From assembly GCA_017470905.1 (NCBI GenBank), contig JAFUXL010000031.1, forward strand, positions 62,001 to 126,000: a DNA stretch of 64,000 nt. The letters are read 5' to 3'. The stretch's first letter is position 1. Every line of letters begins with the position of its first letter. This DNA comes from Ruminococcus sp. Its GTDB lineage: Bacteria > Bacillota > Clostridia > Oscillospirales > Ruminococcaceae. Under the pieces are notes generated by a model. That model worked only from the letters and a program-made list of their open reading frames with translations. It was not told the DNA's origin and ran no database searches. This document shows, in pieces, positions 37,187 to 44,116 of this stretch. Position numbers and translations under genes: made by a program.

Positions 37187-37981
37187 TTATTTAGATAACT
37201 CGTATGCCCTCTTTGTACAGCTCTCACAGCAGTTTTTCACGGTCTGCGTGAGATTACCCTCGTAGAGCCTGTCAAGCCCGGCAAGGGTCGTTCCCCCCGG
37301 AGAGGATACCATTTTTATAAGCTCGTCAATGCTGTAACCCGAGTCGGTTATCATCTTCGCAGAACCGGTCAGACTTTTTGCGAAAAGCTCCGCCGCCGCA
37401 TTTTCGTCAATTCCCACGGAAACCGCATAGTCGATAAATCCCTTTGCGAAAAGATAGATAAATGCAGGACTGCTGCCGTTTATGGCGATAATTTCTTTCA
37501 TCTTGTCTTTCGGGATAACGGCGGCTTCTCCGCACGAACGGAATACACCGAGTATTAAATCAAACTCCTCGTCCGTTACCCTTTCATTTCTCGAAAGCGC
37601 AGACGCACCCTCTCCGACAAGCAGCGGGGTATTTGGCATTACGAGTATAACCTTTGCTTCGGGGAGGGTTTTTTCTGCGATAAATCCGTCCGTAATTCCT
37701 GCGGCAATTGAAACGAATACCGTATCGGGACTTGCCGAAACAGCGCATTTTTCAAGCACTCCTTCAATTATCTGGGGCTTTACGGCGAGGAAAACATATT
37801 TGCATATCTCCGTAAGCTCCGCCTCGCTGCTGCATGATTTAACGCCGTATTCGGATAATTTCTCAACGTTTTCGCTCTTTGGGTCGTAGGAATAAAGCTC
37901 AACATTCTCAACGTTTGCGCTTATGCCTTTCATTATGGCAGTACCCATATTTCCTGCGCCTATGAAACCAATTTTAACCAT
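37187..37981 (-). CDS. proC: Pyrroline-5-carboxylate reductase
   Basis: 264 residues from the ATG at 37981 (CAGGAG seven bases upstream). Last step of proline synthesis, NAD(P)H dependent. Rossmann start KIGFIGAGNMGTAIMKGI, central VILVMPNTPLLVGEGASAL and C-terminal MVSSPGGTTLAGLDRLYEG are the family signatures. A hairpin/tail repeat lies in its leader. Confidence 0.96.
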   Translation of the reverse strand: MVKIGFIGAGNMGTAIMKGISANVENVELYSYDPKSENVEKLSEYGVKSCSSEAELTEICKYVFLAVKPQIIEGVLEKCAVSASPDTVFVSIAAGITDGFIAEKTLPEAKVILVMPNTPLLVGEGASALSRNERVTDEEFDLILGVFRSCGEAAVIPKDKMKEIIAINGSSPAFIYLFAKGFIDYAVSVGIDENAAAELFAKSLTGSAKMITDSGYSIDELIKMVSSPGGTTLAGLDRLYEGNLTQTVKNCCESCTKRAYELSK

Positions 37982-38010
37982 ATGTATCACTCCTGAAAAA
38001 ACTATAGATA

Positions 38011-38076
38011 AGCGTTTTTGAATAATGCACGGAAAGTTAATATTTTTTCTTTATTTCTCCGCCGAGGGCGGAGAGA
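38011..38076 (-). repeat. Hairpin-plus-tail repeat, copy 4
   Basis: Hairpin CTCCGCC-GAG-GGCGGAG with the AT-rich tail (TGCATTATTCAAAAACGC) reading toward proC on the minus strand. Confidence 0.7.
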
Positions 38077-38307
38077 TATTGTTATCTTTGCCGTGTACTA
38101 TTGCGGATAATTTTAAATCTGCATAATGACAGAATAAAACAACAAAAATATTATACAACATTTTACACAAAAAATCAAGTGAAAATTTTGTGATATTCAC
38201 GATAAAATTTTTTGTATATTGACATAAGCCATAATTTGCAGTAGAATAAATATGCCATAAAAACCATATATCCCCCCTCCTTGACAGGTGAAATAATAAT
38301 TAAAACA

Positions 38308-39201
38308 ATGGATAATTATTTGAATTGTAAACTCTGCCCCCGTATGTGCGGCGCAAACAGATACGAAACATCGGGCTTCTGCGGTATGAGTGCGCATATT
38401 ACCGCCGCAAACGCCTTCCTCCACCAATGGGAAGAACCGTGCATATCCGTGAAAAACGGCGCAGGAACGGTATTTTTTTCGGGCTGTGGCATGAAATGCG
38501 TTTTCTGCCAGAATAATATCATCAGCACCGAAAATTTCGGGAAAATAATATCTGCCAGACGGCTTGCCGATATTTTCCTCGAATTGCAGGAAAAGGGTGC
38601 TGATAATATCGACCTTGTGACCCCCACGCATTTCGTCCCCGGTATAATCAATGCTCTCGACCGGATTAAACATAGATTAAGTATCCCCGTGATTTACAAC
38701 AGCGGTGGCTATGAGCTTTGCGAAACGATTGATATGCTCGGCGGCTATATTGACATATATCTTCCCGATATTAAATATTTCTCCCCCGAAATATCTGGAA
38801 GATATTCCTCTGCGCCAGATTACTTTGAATATGCGCTGAAAGCCGCAGTCAGAATGACCGAACAGGTCGGAGAACTCAAATTCGATGAGAACGGAAAATT
38901 ATTAAAGGGTACTGTGATAAGGCATTTAGTACTCCCCTCATGCCGCCACGACAGCATGAAGATACTTGACTGCATAAGCGAAAATATCGCCCCCGAAAAA
39001 TATATCATGAGCATAATGAGCCAGTATACGCCCTTTGATTTTATCTCCGATGAATTTCCCGAACTGAAAAGAAATTTAACGAAAATGGAATACAACAGCG
39101 TTGTCCGCCATGCCGAAAATCTCGGAATAAATGCCTACACGCAGGCGAAATCCTCCGCAGACAAAAAATACACCCCCGATTTTGACCTTTCGGGGATATA
39201 A
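38308..39201 (+). CDS. Radical SAM protein, PflX (COG1313)-like
   Basis: About 298 residues. N-terminal NCKLCPRMCGANR and GFCGM lead to the radical SAM cluster SGCGMKCVFCQN (CX3CX2C), then LVTPTHFVPGIINALDRI. This pattern defines the PflX branch related to pyruvate formate-lyase activases; the substrate is unknown. The start is uncertain: the ATG at 38308 has only a distant AGGTGAA, and an in-frame TTG at 38281 would precede it. No glycyl-radical enzyme is adjacent. A UUCG-capped terminator overlaps the stop. Confidence 0.82.
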   Translation: MDNYLNCKLCPRMCGANRYETSGFCGMSAHITAANAFLHQWEEPCISVKNGAGTVFFSGCGMKCVFCQNNIISTENFGKIISARRLADIFLELQEKGADNIDLVTPTHFVPGIINALDRIKHRLSIPVIYNSGGYELCETIDMLGGYIDIYLPDIKYFSPEISGRYSSAPDYFEYALKAAVRMTEQVGELKFDENGKLLKGTVIRHLVLPSCRHDSMKILDCISENIAPEKYIMSIMSQYTPFDFISDEFPELKRNLTKMEYNSVVRHAENLGINAYTQAKSSADKKYTPDFDLSGI

Positions 39202-39227
39202 TCTCTCCTTCGGGAGAGATTTTTGTT
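39201..39227 (+). terminator. UUCG-loop terminator
   Basis: ATCTCTCC-TTCG-GGAGAGAT followed by TTTTGTT, immediately at the radical SAM gene stop. Confidence 0.9.
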
Positions 39228-39331
39228 ATCCACGGATAACGCATATTTATATATTAAGGCTATTTTCGTACAGGATTTCAAGATTTTTTTGTATATATTT
39301 GAAGAAGATGAAACCAATGTCTTTAAAATCC

Positions 39332-39360
39332 TTGACATTTGTCAAAATTAAAGATATAAT
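39332..39360 (+). promoter_or_regulatory. Promoter of the DUF2325-DUF3793 operon
   Basis: TTGACA (39332-39337), 17 bases, TATAAT (39355-39360), both consensus. TTGACA-TT-TGTCAA forms an inverted repeat over the -35 box. Confidence 0.88.
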
Positions 39361-39371
39361 AAAACCACAGA

Positions 39372-39387
39372 GTTAGTTATAACTAAC
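39372..39387. promoter_or_regulatory. Palindromic operator at the DUF2325-DUF3793 start site
   Basis: Perfect 16-bp palindrome GTTAGTTATAACTAAC beginning 11 bases after the -10 box, over the likely transcription start. It has the form of a dimeric repressor site; a metal-responsive DtxR-type regulator is a guess from similar AT-rich sites. Confidence 0.75.
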
Positions 39388-39497
39388 GATTATAATTTAT
39401 CATAAAAAAATTCATCTTATCCCCTTGCCTGCGGCATGGGAGATATATAAACTCCCTCTCCCCGAATGGGGAGAGATATAAGAAAGGAATATTACCC

Positions 39498-39785
39498 ATG
39501 AGCGTAGTTATAGTAGGCGGCAACGACTGCATGATAAGAAAATACAAGGAAATATGTCAGGAATATAAATGCAATGCGAAAATTTTCACCCATATGAAAA
39601 CCGATTTGAAAAAGCAGATAGGCACGCCCGACCTGCTCGTACTTTTCACTGGTACTATGTCGCATAAAATGGCAAGGTGCGCCATAAGCGAAACCAAGGG
39701 GCTTAATACGAAGATTGAGCGTTCCCATTCAAGCTCCGCCTCTGCACTTAAGAATATTCTCGAAACACATAAAGGGAGGAATTGA
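39498..39785 (+). CDS. DUF2325 protein
   Basis: 95 residues, MSVVIVGGNDCMIRKYKEIC start and FTGTMSHKMARCAISETK, characteristic of DUF2325. The fold is a small Rossmann-like domain of unknown role. AAAGGAA ribosome site. It is first of two genes under a strong promoter with a palindromic operator, one base before the DUF3793 gene. Confidence 0.75.
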   Translation: MSVVIVGGNDCMIRKYKEICQEYKCNAKIFTHMKTDLKKQIGTPDLLVLFTGTMSHKMARCAISETKGLNTKIERSHSSSASALKNILETHKGRN

Positions 39786-39786
39786 A

Positions 39787-40341
39787 ATGTGCGATGAGAT
39801 ATTGGTAAAGCACTGCTCACCCACTCTTGCAGGGCTTAAAACCGCAAATATGTTCATGTACGGCTTTGAAAGCAGCTCCGCCCTCATGTGCGATGTCTGT
39901 CGTCTCAACAGACTTCTGAACAAAAAGGGTCTGCGTGTCATACCCCTGAGAATATACGAAAACAAAGCCCTGATATATATCTACCGCCCCGACAGGCTTG
40001 CCTCTGACCTCGGCAACACCAAAGCCGAAAAAGTCCTCAGACAGTGCGGATATGAATGCAGTCATGAGGGCTACTGCATAAGGAAATTAATTTCAAGGCT
40101 CGGAAGTTCGGAGGAATTTCCTCATGAAATAGGGCTTTTCCTCGGCTATCCCCCCGAAGATGTCTGCGGATTTATCGAGAAAAAGGAATGCCTTATGGCG
40201 GGCTTCTGGAAAGTCTACGGCGAACCTGAAAAGGCGGAGAAAAAATTCGCACAGTTCAGAAAATGCACTAAAGTATATTATTCCTGCTACTGCGGCGGCT
40301 GCCCGATAGAAAAGCTTGCCGTGCGTGAGATTAACAGCTGA
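39787..40341 (+). CDS. DUF3793 protein
   Basis: 184 residues from the ATG at 39787 (AGGGAGGAATTGAA upstream). Cys-rich: CSPTLAGLKTANMF near the N-terminus, CDVCRLNRLL, and a C-terminal YYSCYCGGCPIEKLA. The SPTLAGLK start fits DUF3793, an uncharacterised family of anaerobic Firmicutes. The Cys clusters could hold a metal or Fe-S centre, which is inference. A GC-rich terminator follows within ten bases. Confidence 0.72.
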   Translation: MCDEILVKHCSPTLAGLKTANMFMYGFESSSALMCDVCRLNRLLNKKGLRVIPLRIYENKALIYIYRPDRLASDLGNTKAEKVLRQCGYECSHEGYCIRKLISRLGSSEEFPHEIGLFLGYPPEDVCGFIEKKECLMAGFWKVYGEPEKAEKKFAQFRKCTKVYYSCYCGGCPIEKLAVREINS

Positions 40342-40349
40342 AAACGCTG

Positions 40350-40377
40350 CCCCCCGAAGCCGGGGGGATATTTTTTT
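40350..40377 (+). terminator. Terminator after DUF3793
   Basis: CCCCCCG / CGGGGGG hairpin followed by ATATTTTTTT. Confidence 0.85.
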
Positions 40378-40512
40378 AAAAAAATTTCGGAAAAATTTCA
40401 AAAACCCCTTTTAAAATCAAAAAAAATATGTTATAATGTCTTTACAGACGAAATATATCGGAAATTGTCACTCTAAGACAGTTTTTCCCATTGATTATAA
40501 AGGAGCTTGTAT

Positions 40513-41898
40513 ATGAAAAAAATTATCGCAGTTCTTGCGGCTGTATTCATGATATTGCCGTTTGTAAGACCCGTGCCGTCAAAAGCACTCAATTTTTCCA
40601 TTAAAATCCCTCTCAGCAGCGAGTCAGCCGTTATGATTAACATGAATAACAAAACCGTTATCCATGAGAAAAATCCCGACACCAAACAAATGCCCGGTCA
40701 GCTCGTCAATATAATGGCTGCGGTCATAATCCTCGAAAACTGTACCAATTTCAACGAGGAGCTTACCATTCACGAGAGCGCATACGAAAATCTCTATGAA
40801 ACACAGTATCCGCAGGATTTGAGGTATCTTGACGTTGTTGACGGCGATGTGCTGAATGTTACCGATTTGCTCACCGCCATGATGCTCACCTCCTCGGTGG
40901 AGGCTACCATGACACTCGTGAACCGTTTCGGAAACGGAAGCACGGCGGAATTTGTAAAGATGATGAACGCAAAAGCCGAAGAGCTGGGCATGACCTCCAC
41001 GCATTTCACAAATCCGACAGGTCTTTATGACGAAAATCAGTACACCACCGCAAGGGATATGGCAAGGCTTACCATGTATGCGCTCACCGTTCCGCATTTC
41101 GATGAAGTTTCATGCCCCTTTGAGTATAACCCCACAGTCCCCAATCTAGATAACCACGAAAATCATGCAAGCTGGAAATGGCAGCATTCAAACGCACTGC
41201 TCGACCCCGAAAGCGAGTTCTACTATCCCGGAGCAAGAGGCATAAAAACAGCCTCCCTCGATGTTGTCGGACGAAATATCATCACAATGGCAAGCAAGGA
41301 CGGCAACACCTATCTTGCAGTACTCCTGAAAGCACCTTTCAACGACTCCAAGGGCAACCTCATGTTCTTCAATTTTGAAGATGCGGTTTATCTCTTCAAC
41401 TGGGCTTTCAATCATTTTTCATATCAGACAGTTCTTGCCGATACCGCAGAGCTGGGCGAAATTCCCGTTGAGCTTGCGGAGGGAAACGACTACGTTCTCG
41501 CAAGACCAAAAAACGAGGTGTCAATCCTCTGGTATGACGAGGTGGACATCTCGACAATCAACAAAAGCAATATTATCTGGTATTACGACAAGCTGAATGC
41601 CCCCGTCAATAAGGGCGATGTTCTCGGAGAAGTAACCCTCACATATTCGGGAGAGGAGCTTGCAACGGTTGAACTCGTTGCCGTATCGGACGTGAAAAAA
41701 TCGTTCCTGAAATACAACGCATATGCCATAACAATGTTCCCGAAATCGAGCTGGTTCAAGACCGCATTTATGATTTCGTTCCTGCTGTGTGCGCTTTATA
41801 TAATAGTATGCATATATTCATGGATAGTTTTCAAGAACAAGCAGAAGCCTGTAAAGCCAAAATATGCCGTACCGAAAGTAAATAAGAAGAATAAATGA
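40513..41898 (+). CDS. D-alanyl-D-alanine carboxypeptidase-like protein lacking catalytic motifs
   Basis: 461 residues from the ATG at 40513 (AAAGGAGC upstream): signal peptide, S11/PBP5-like domain (about 35-300), PBP5 C-terminal-like domain, one membrane helix near 420 and a Lys-rich cytosolic tail. The fold is clear from EKNPDTKQMPG, MNAKAEELGMTSTHFTNPTG and the rest. All three active-site motifs are altered: the SxxK position reads QLVN, the SxN position SSV, and KTG reads KTA. It should therefore be unable to acylate and may serve as a structural or muropeptide-binding pseudoenzyme. Family members normally trim the terminal D-Ala of stem peptides. Confidence 0.85.
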   Translation: MKKIIAVLAAVFMILPFVRPVPSKALNFSIKIPLSSESAVMINMNNKTVIHEKNPDTKQMPGQLVNIMAAVIILENCTNFNEELTIHESAYENLYETQYPQDLRYLDVVDGDVLNVTDLLTAMMLTSSVEATMTLVNRFGNGSTAEFVKMMNAKAEELGMTSTHFTNPTGLYDENQYTTARDMARLTMYALTVPHFDEVSCPFEYNPTVPNLDNHENHASWKWQHSNALLDPESEFYYPGARGIKTASLDVVGRNIITMASKDGNTYLAVLLKAPFNDSKGNLMFFNFEDAVYLFNWAFNHFSYQTVLADTAELGEIPVELAEGNDYVLARPKNEVSILWYDEVDISTINKSNIIWYYDKLNAPVNKGDVLGEVTLTYSGEELATVELVAVSDVKKSFLKYNAYAITMFPKSSWFKTAFMISFLLCALYIIVCIYSWIVFKNKQKPVKPKYAVPKVNKKNK

Positions 41899-41907
41899 GC
41901 ATTTTTC

Positions 41908-41940
41908 CCTGTCCTCCGCCTGCGGCGGAGGACAGGTTTC
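41908..41940 (+). terminator. Long hairpin after the carboxypeptidase-like gene
   Basis: Perfect 13-bp stem CCTGTCCTCCGCC / GGCGGAGGACAGG with a TGC loop, then TTTCTT. Terminator-like. Confidence 0.7.
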
Positions 41941-41975
41941 TTAATAACAAAAAAATTCCTCTCAGCATATATTAT

Positions 41976-41993
41976 ATTGAGAATATTCTCAAT
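41976..41993. promoter_or_regulatory. 18-bp palindrome ahead of the amidase gene
   Basis: Perfect palindrome ATTGAGAATATTCTCAAT ending 22 bases before the ATG at 42016, just after a TATATTATA tract that could be a -10 region. Likely repressor site; the regulator is unknown. Confidence 0.65.
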
Positions 41994-42015
41994 TTTGCCG
42001 AAAGGAAATTTTTTT

Positions 42016-42753
42016 ATGCCAAAGGTATTTTTAAGCCCGTCCACACAGGAGTGGAACGAATATGCTACAGACGGCAACGAGGAACTCTATATGAACCTCC
42101 TTGCCGACAGAATGGAACCTTATCTGCGTTCTTCGGGCATAGTATTCGTGAGAAACGACCCCGAAAGAAACGTTCAGGGTGCAATACAGGACTCAAATGC
42201 AGGAAATTATGACGTTCACCTTGCACTTCATTCAAATGCCGCCCCCGAAAGCCTTGCAGGAAAATTACGGGGTATAGATATATATTTCGCACCGAACAGC
42301 TCACAGAGCGAACAGCTTGCGAACATAATCGCAAATAATCTAAAAAGCATATATCCTCTGCCCGACAAGGTAAGAGCCGTGCCGACATATTCGCTCGGAG
42401 AGGTACTGCGGACAAAAGCCGTTGCGGTACTCTGCGAACTCGGCTATCATGACAACTATGCAGACGAGGCATGGCTGAAAAACAATCTTGAAATTATAGC
42501 TGCAAATATAGTGCGTTCGCTGTGCGATTATTTTGGAATACCCTTTATAAAGCCCACTGCGGTGCGCTGGGGAACGGTAGTCACCGACGGTACGGGACTT
42601 AATATCCGTGCCTATCCGTCACTTTCGGGAAGAATAATAACATCTGTCCCGAACGGCGAAACAATAATGATAAGCGGTCAGACAGACGGCTGGTATGTTG
42701 TCGGCTACAATCAGAATGTCGGATACGCAAGCAGTGAATTTATAATTATTTAA
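42016..42753 (+). CDS. N-acetylmuramoyl-L-alanine amidase (Amidase_3) with SH3 domain
   Basis: 245 residues from the ATG at 42016 (AAAGGAAA upstream). The N-terminal Amidase_3 domain (1-180) starts KVFLSPSTQEWNEYATDGNEE, the clostridial variant of the zinc site, with HLALHSNAAPES and the catalytic Glu region VAVLCELGYHDN. An SH3_3 domain (about 190-245; GLNIRAYPSLSGRI) would bind wall peptides. No signal peptide is visible, so release may rely on lysis, sporulation or another route. It removes stem peptides from glycan strands. Confidence 0.88.
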   Translation: MPKVFLSPSTQEWNEYATDGNEELYMNLLADRMEPYLRSSGIVFVRNDPERNVQGAIQDSNAGNYDVHLALHSNAAPESLAGKLRGIDIYFAPNSSQSEQLANIIANNLKSIYPLPDKVRAVPTYSLGEVLRTKAVAVLCELGYHDNYADEAWLKNNLEIIAANIVRSLCDYFGIPFIKPTAVRWGTVVTDGTGLNIRAYPSLSGRIITSVPNGETIMISGQTDGWYVVGYNQNVGYASSEFIII

Positions 42754-42793
42754 AAATTTATAATTATAAAAAAATTATTCCCCTGTATTTAAA

Positions 42794-42887
42794 ATGGGGG
42801 AACGCCGCCCTCTGTACCTTGTGCTTTCGCTCACTGCGCTAACGCTGCGGTCGCTTTCAGCACAAGGGGGCGGCTTTTCCCCCAAAC
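42794..42887 (-). repeat. GC-armed nested-hairpin repeat, copy G2
   Basis: On the minus strand, outer stem GCCGCCC / GGGCGGC, inner stem CCTTGTGCT / AGCACAAGG, loop beginning GAAAGCGACCGCAGCG. An outermost GGGGG / CCCCC pair brackets it. It lies between convergent amidase and pfk genes. Confidence 0.8.
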
Positions 42888-42936
42888 CCCCTGTTATGCC
42901 TGCGGCAGGGGGATAATGGATAAAGCATTGAAGAAA

Positions 42937-44019
42937 TCAGTCTCCGAACGAAACACCGATGTCACGGGCTGCTATTACAAGATGATTGTCCGTATCGACA
43001 AATTTTGTCTTTCCTGCAATGTCCTTCAAATCGTTCGAGGTGATTTTATTTCCTATTTTTGCGACAGTCCTGCCGTATTTTTCCTTTGCTATGAGATAAG
43101 CGGCATGAACTCCGAACTGTGTGGAAAGCACTCTGTCATAAGCACTCGGTGCGCCGCCCCTGAGCATATGTCCGGGAACGCACACTCTTGCCTCCATGCC
43201 CGTATTAGCCTGTATCTGTGCGGCAATGCGGCTTGTGGCGGTGACAATTCCTGCTTCTGAGCGTTTCTTTGCACGTTCCTTTTTCTTCATCTTGGCTTCG
43301 TTTACATCGAAAGCACCCTCCGCAACGGCGAGTATCGAGAAAGTCTTGCCCGATGCGCTTCTTGCCATTACCGAGTCGCATATCTTGTCAATATCATAGG
43401 GAATTTCGGGGATAATTATAACGTCCGCACCGCCTGCTATTCCTGCGTTAAGCGTGAGCCAGCCGGCTTTGTTTCCCATTATTTCGCAAACGAGTATTCT
43501 CGAATGGCTTGCGGCGGTCGTATGCAGTCTGTCGATAACGTCCGTTGCGATGTCAACTGCTGTATGGAAACCGAATGTAACGTCCGTGCCGTATATATCG
43601 TTGTCGATGGTTTTGGGGAGTCCGATTACGTTAAGACCCTCGTCCGCAAGGAGCTTTGAGGTTTTATGCGTGCCGTTTCCGCCGAGGGTGAGCAGACAGT
43701 CGAGCTTCTGCTTCTTGTAAGTCTCCTTCATGTTCTTTACCTTGTCGATATTATCCTCGCCGATTACCTGCATCATCTTGAAGGGCTGACGCTTGGTGCC
43801 GAAGATAGTGCCGCCCTGCGTGAGAATACCCGAAAAAGCCGAGGGGGACATATCCTTGCAGAGATTGTTGATAAGACCGTAGTAGCCGTTTGAAATTCCT
43901 ACAATTTCGATATTGTCCTCGCCGAAACGCTCATAGCAGGCTTTTGCAACGCCTCTTATGGTTGCATTGAGTCCGGGGCAGTCGCCGCCGCTGGTGAGTA
44001 TGCCTATTCTTCTTTTCAT
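42937..44019 (-). CDS. 6-phosphofructokinase
   Basis: 360 residues, GGAGGT ribosome site. Glycolytic phosphorylation of fructose-6-phosphate. Motifs: RRIGILTSGGDCPGLNATIRG, TLGGNGTHKTSKLLADEG, IGLPKTIDNDIYGTDVTFGF and GHMLRGGAPSAYDRVL. The Lys in PKTIDND is the hallmark of PPi-using and group III enzymes, but the GGNGT motif keeps Gly where PPi enzymes have Asp, as in the ATP-dependent actinobacterial group III. ATP use is therefore likelier, but donor choice is open. Confidence 0.9.
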   Translation of the reverse strand: MKRRIGILTSGGDCPGLNATIRGVAKACYERFGEDNIEIVGISNGYYGLINNLCKDMSPSAFSGILTQGGTIFGTKRQPFKMMQVIGEDNIDKVKNMKETYKKQKLDCLLTLGGNGTHKTSKLLADEGLNVIGLPKTIDNDIYGTDVTFGFHTAVDIATDVIDRLHTTAASHSRILVCEIMGNKAGWLTLNAGIAGGADVIIIPEIPYDIDKICDSVMARSASGKTFSILAVAEGAFDVNEAKMKKKERAKKRSEAGIVTATSRIAAQIQANTGMEARVCVPGHMLRGGAPSAYDRVLSTQFGVHAAYLIAKEKYGRTVAKIGNKITSNDLKDIAGKTKFVDTDNHLVIAARDIGVSFGD

Positions 44020-44116
44020 ATGATTTTACCTCCGTGATTTATTTTATTTATCCCGCCGCCTGCGCAGAGGGACAGGTTTTGTATTTTGTTCATATGCCCC
44101 GTGACACGGGGATTAT

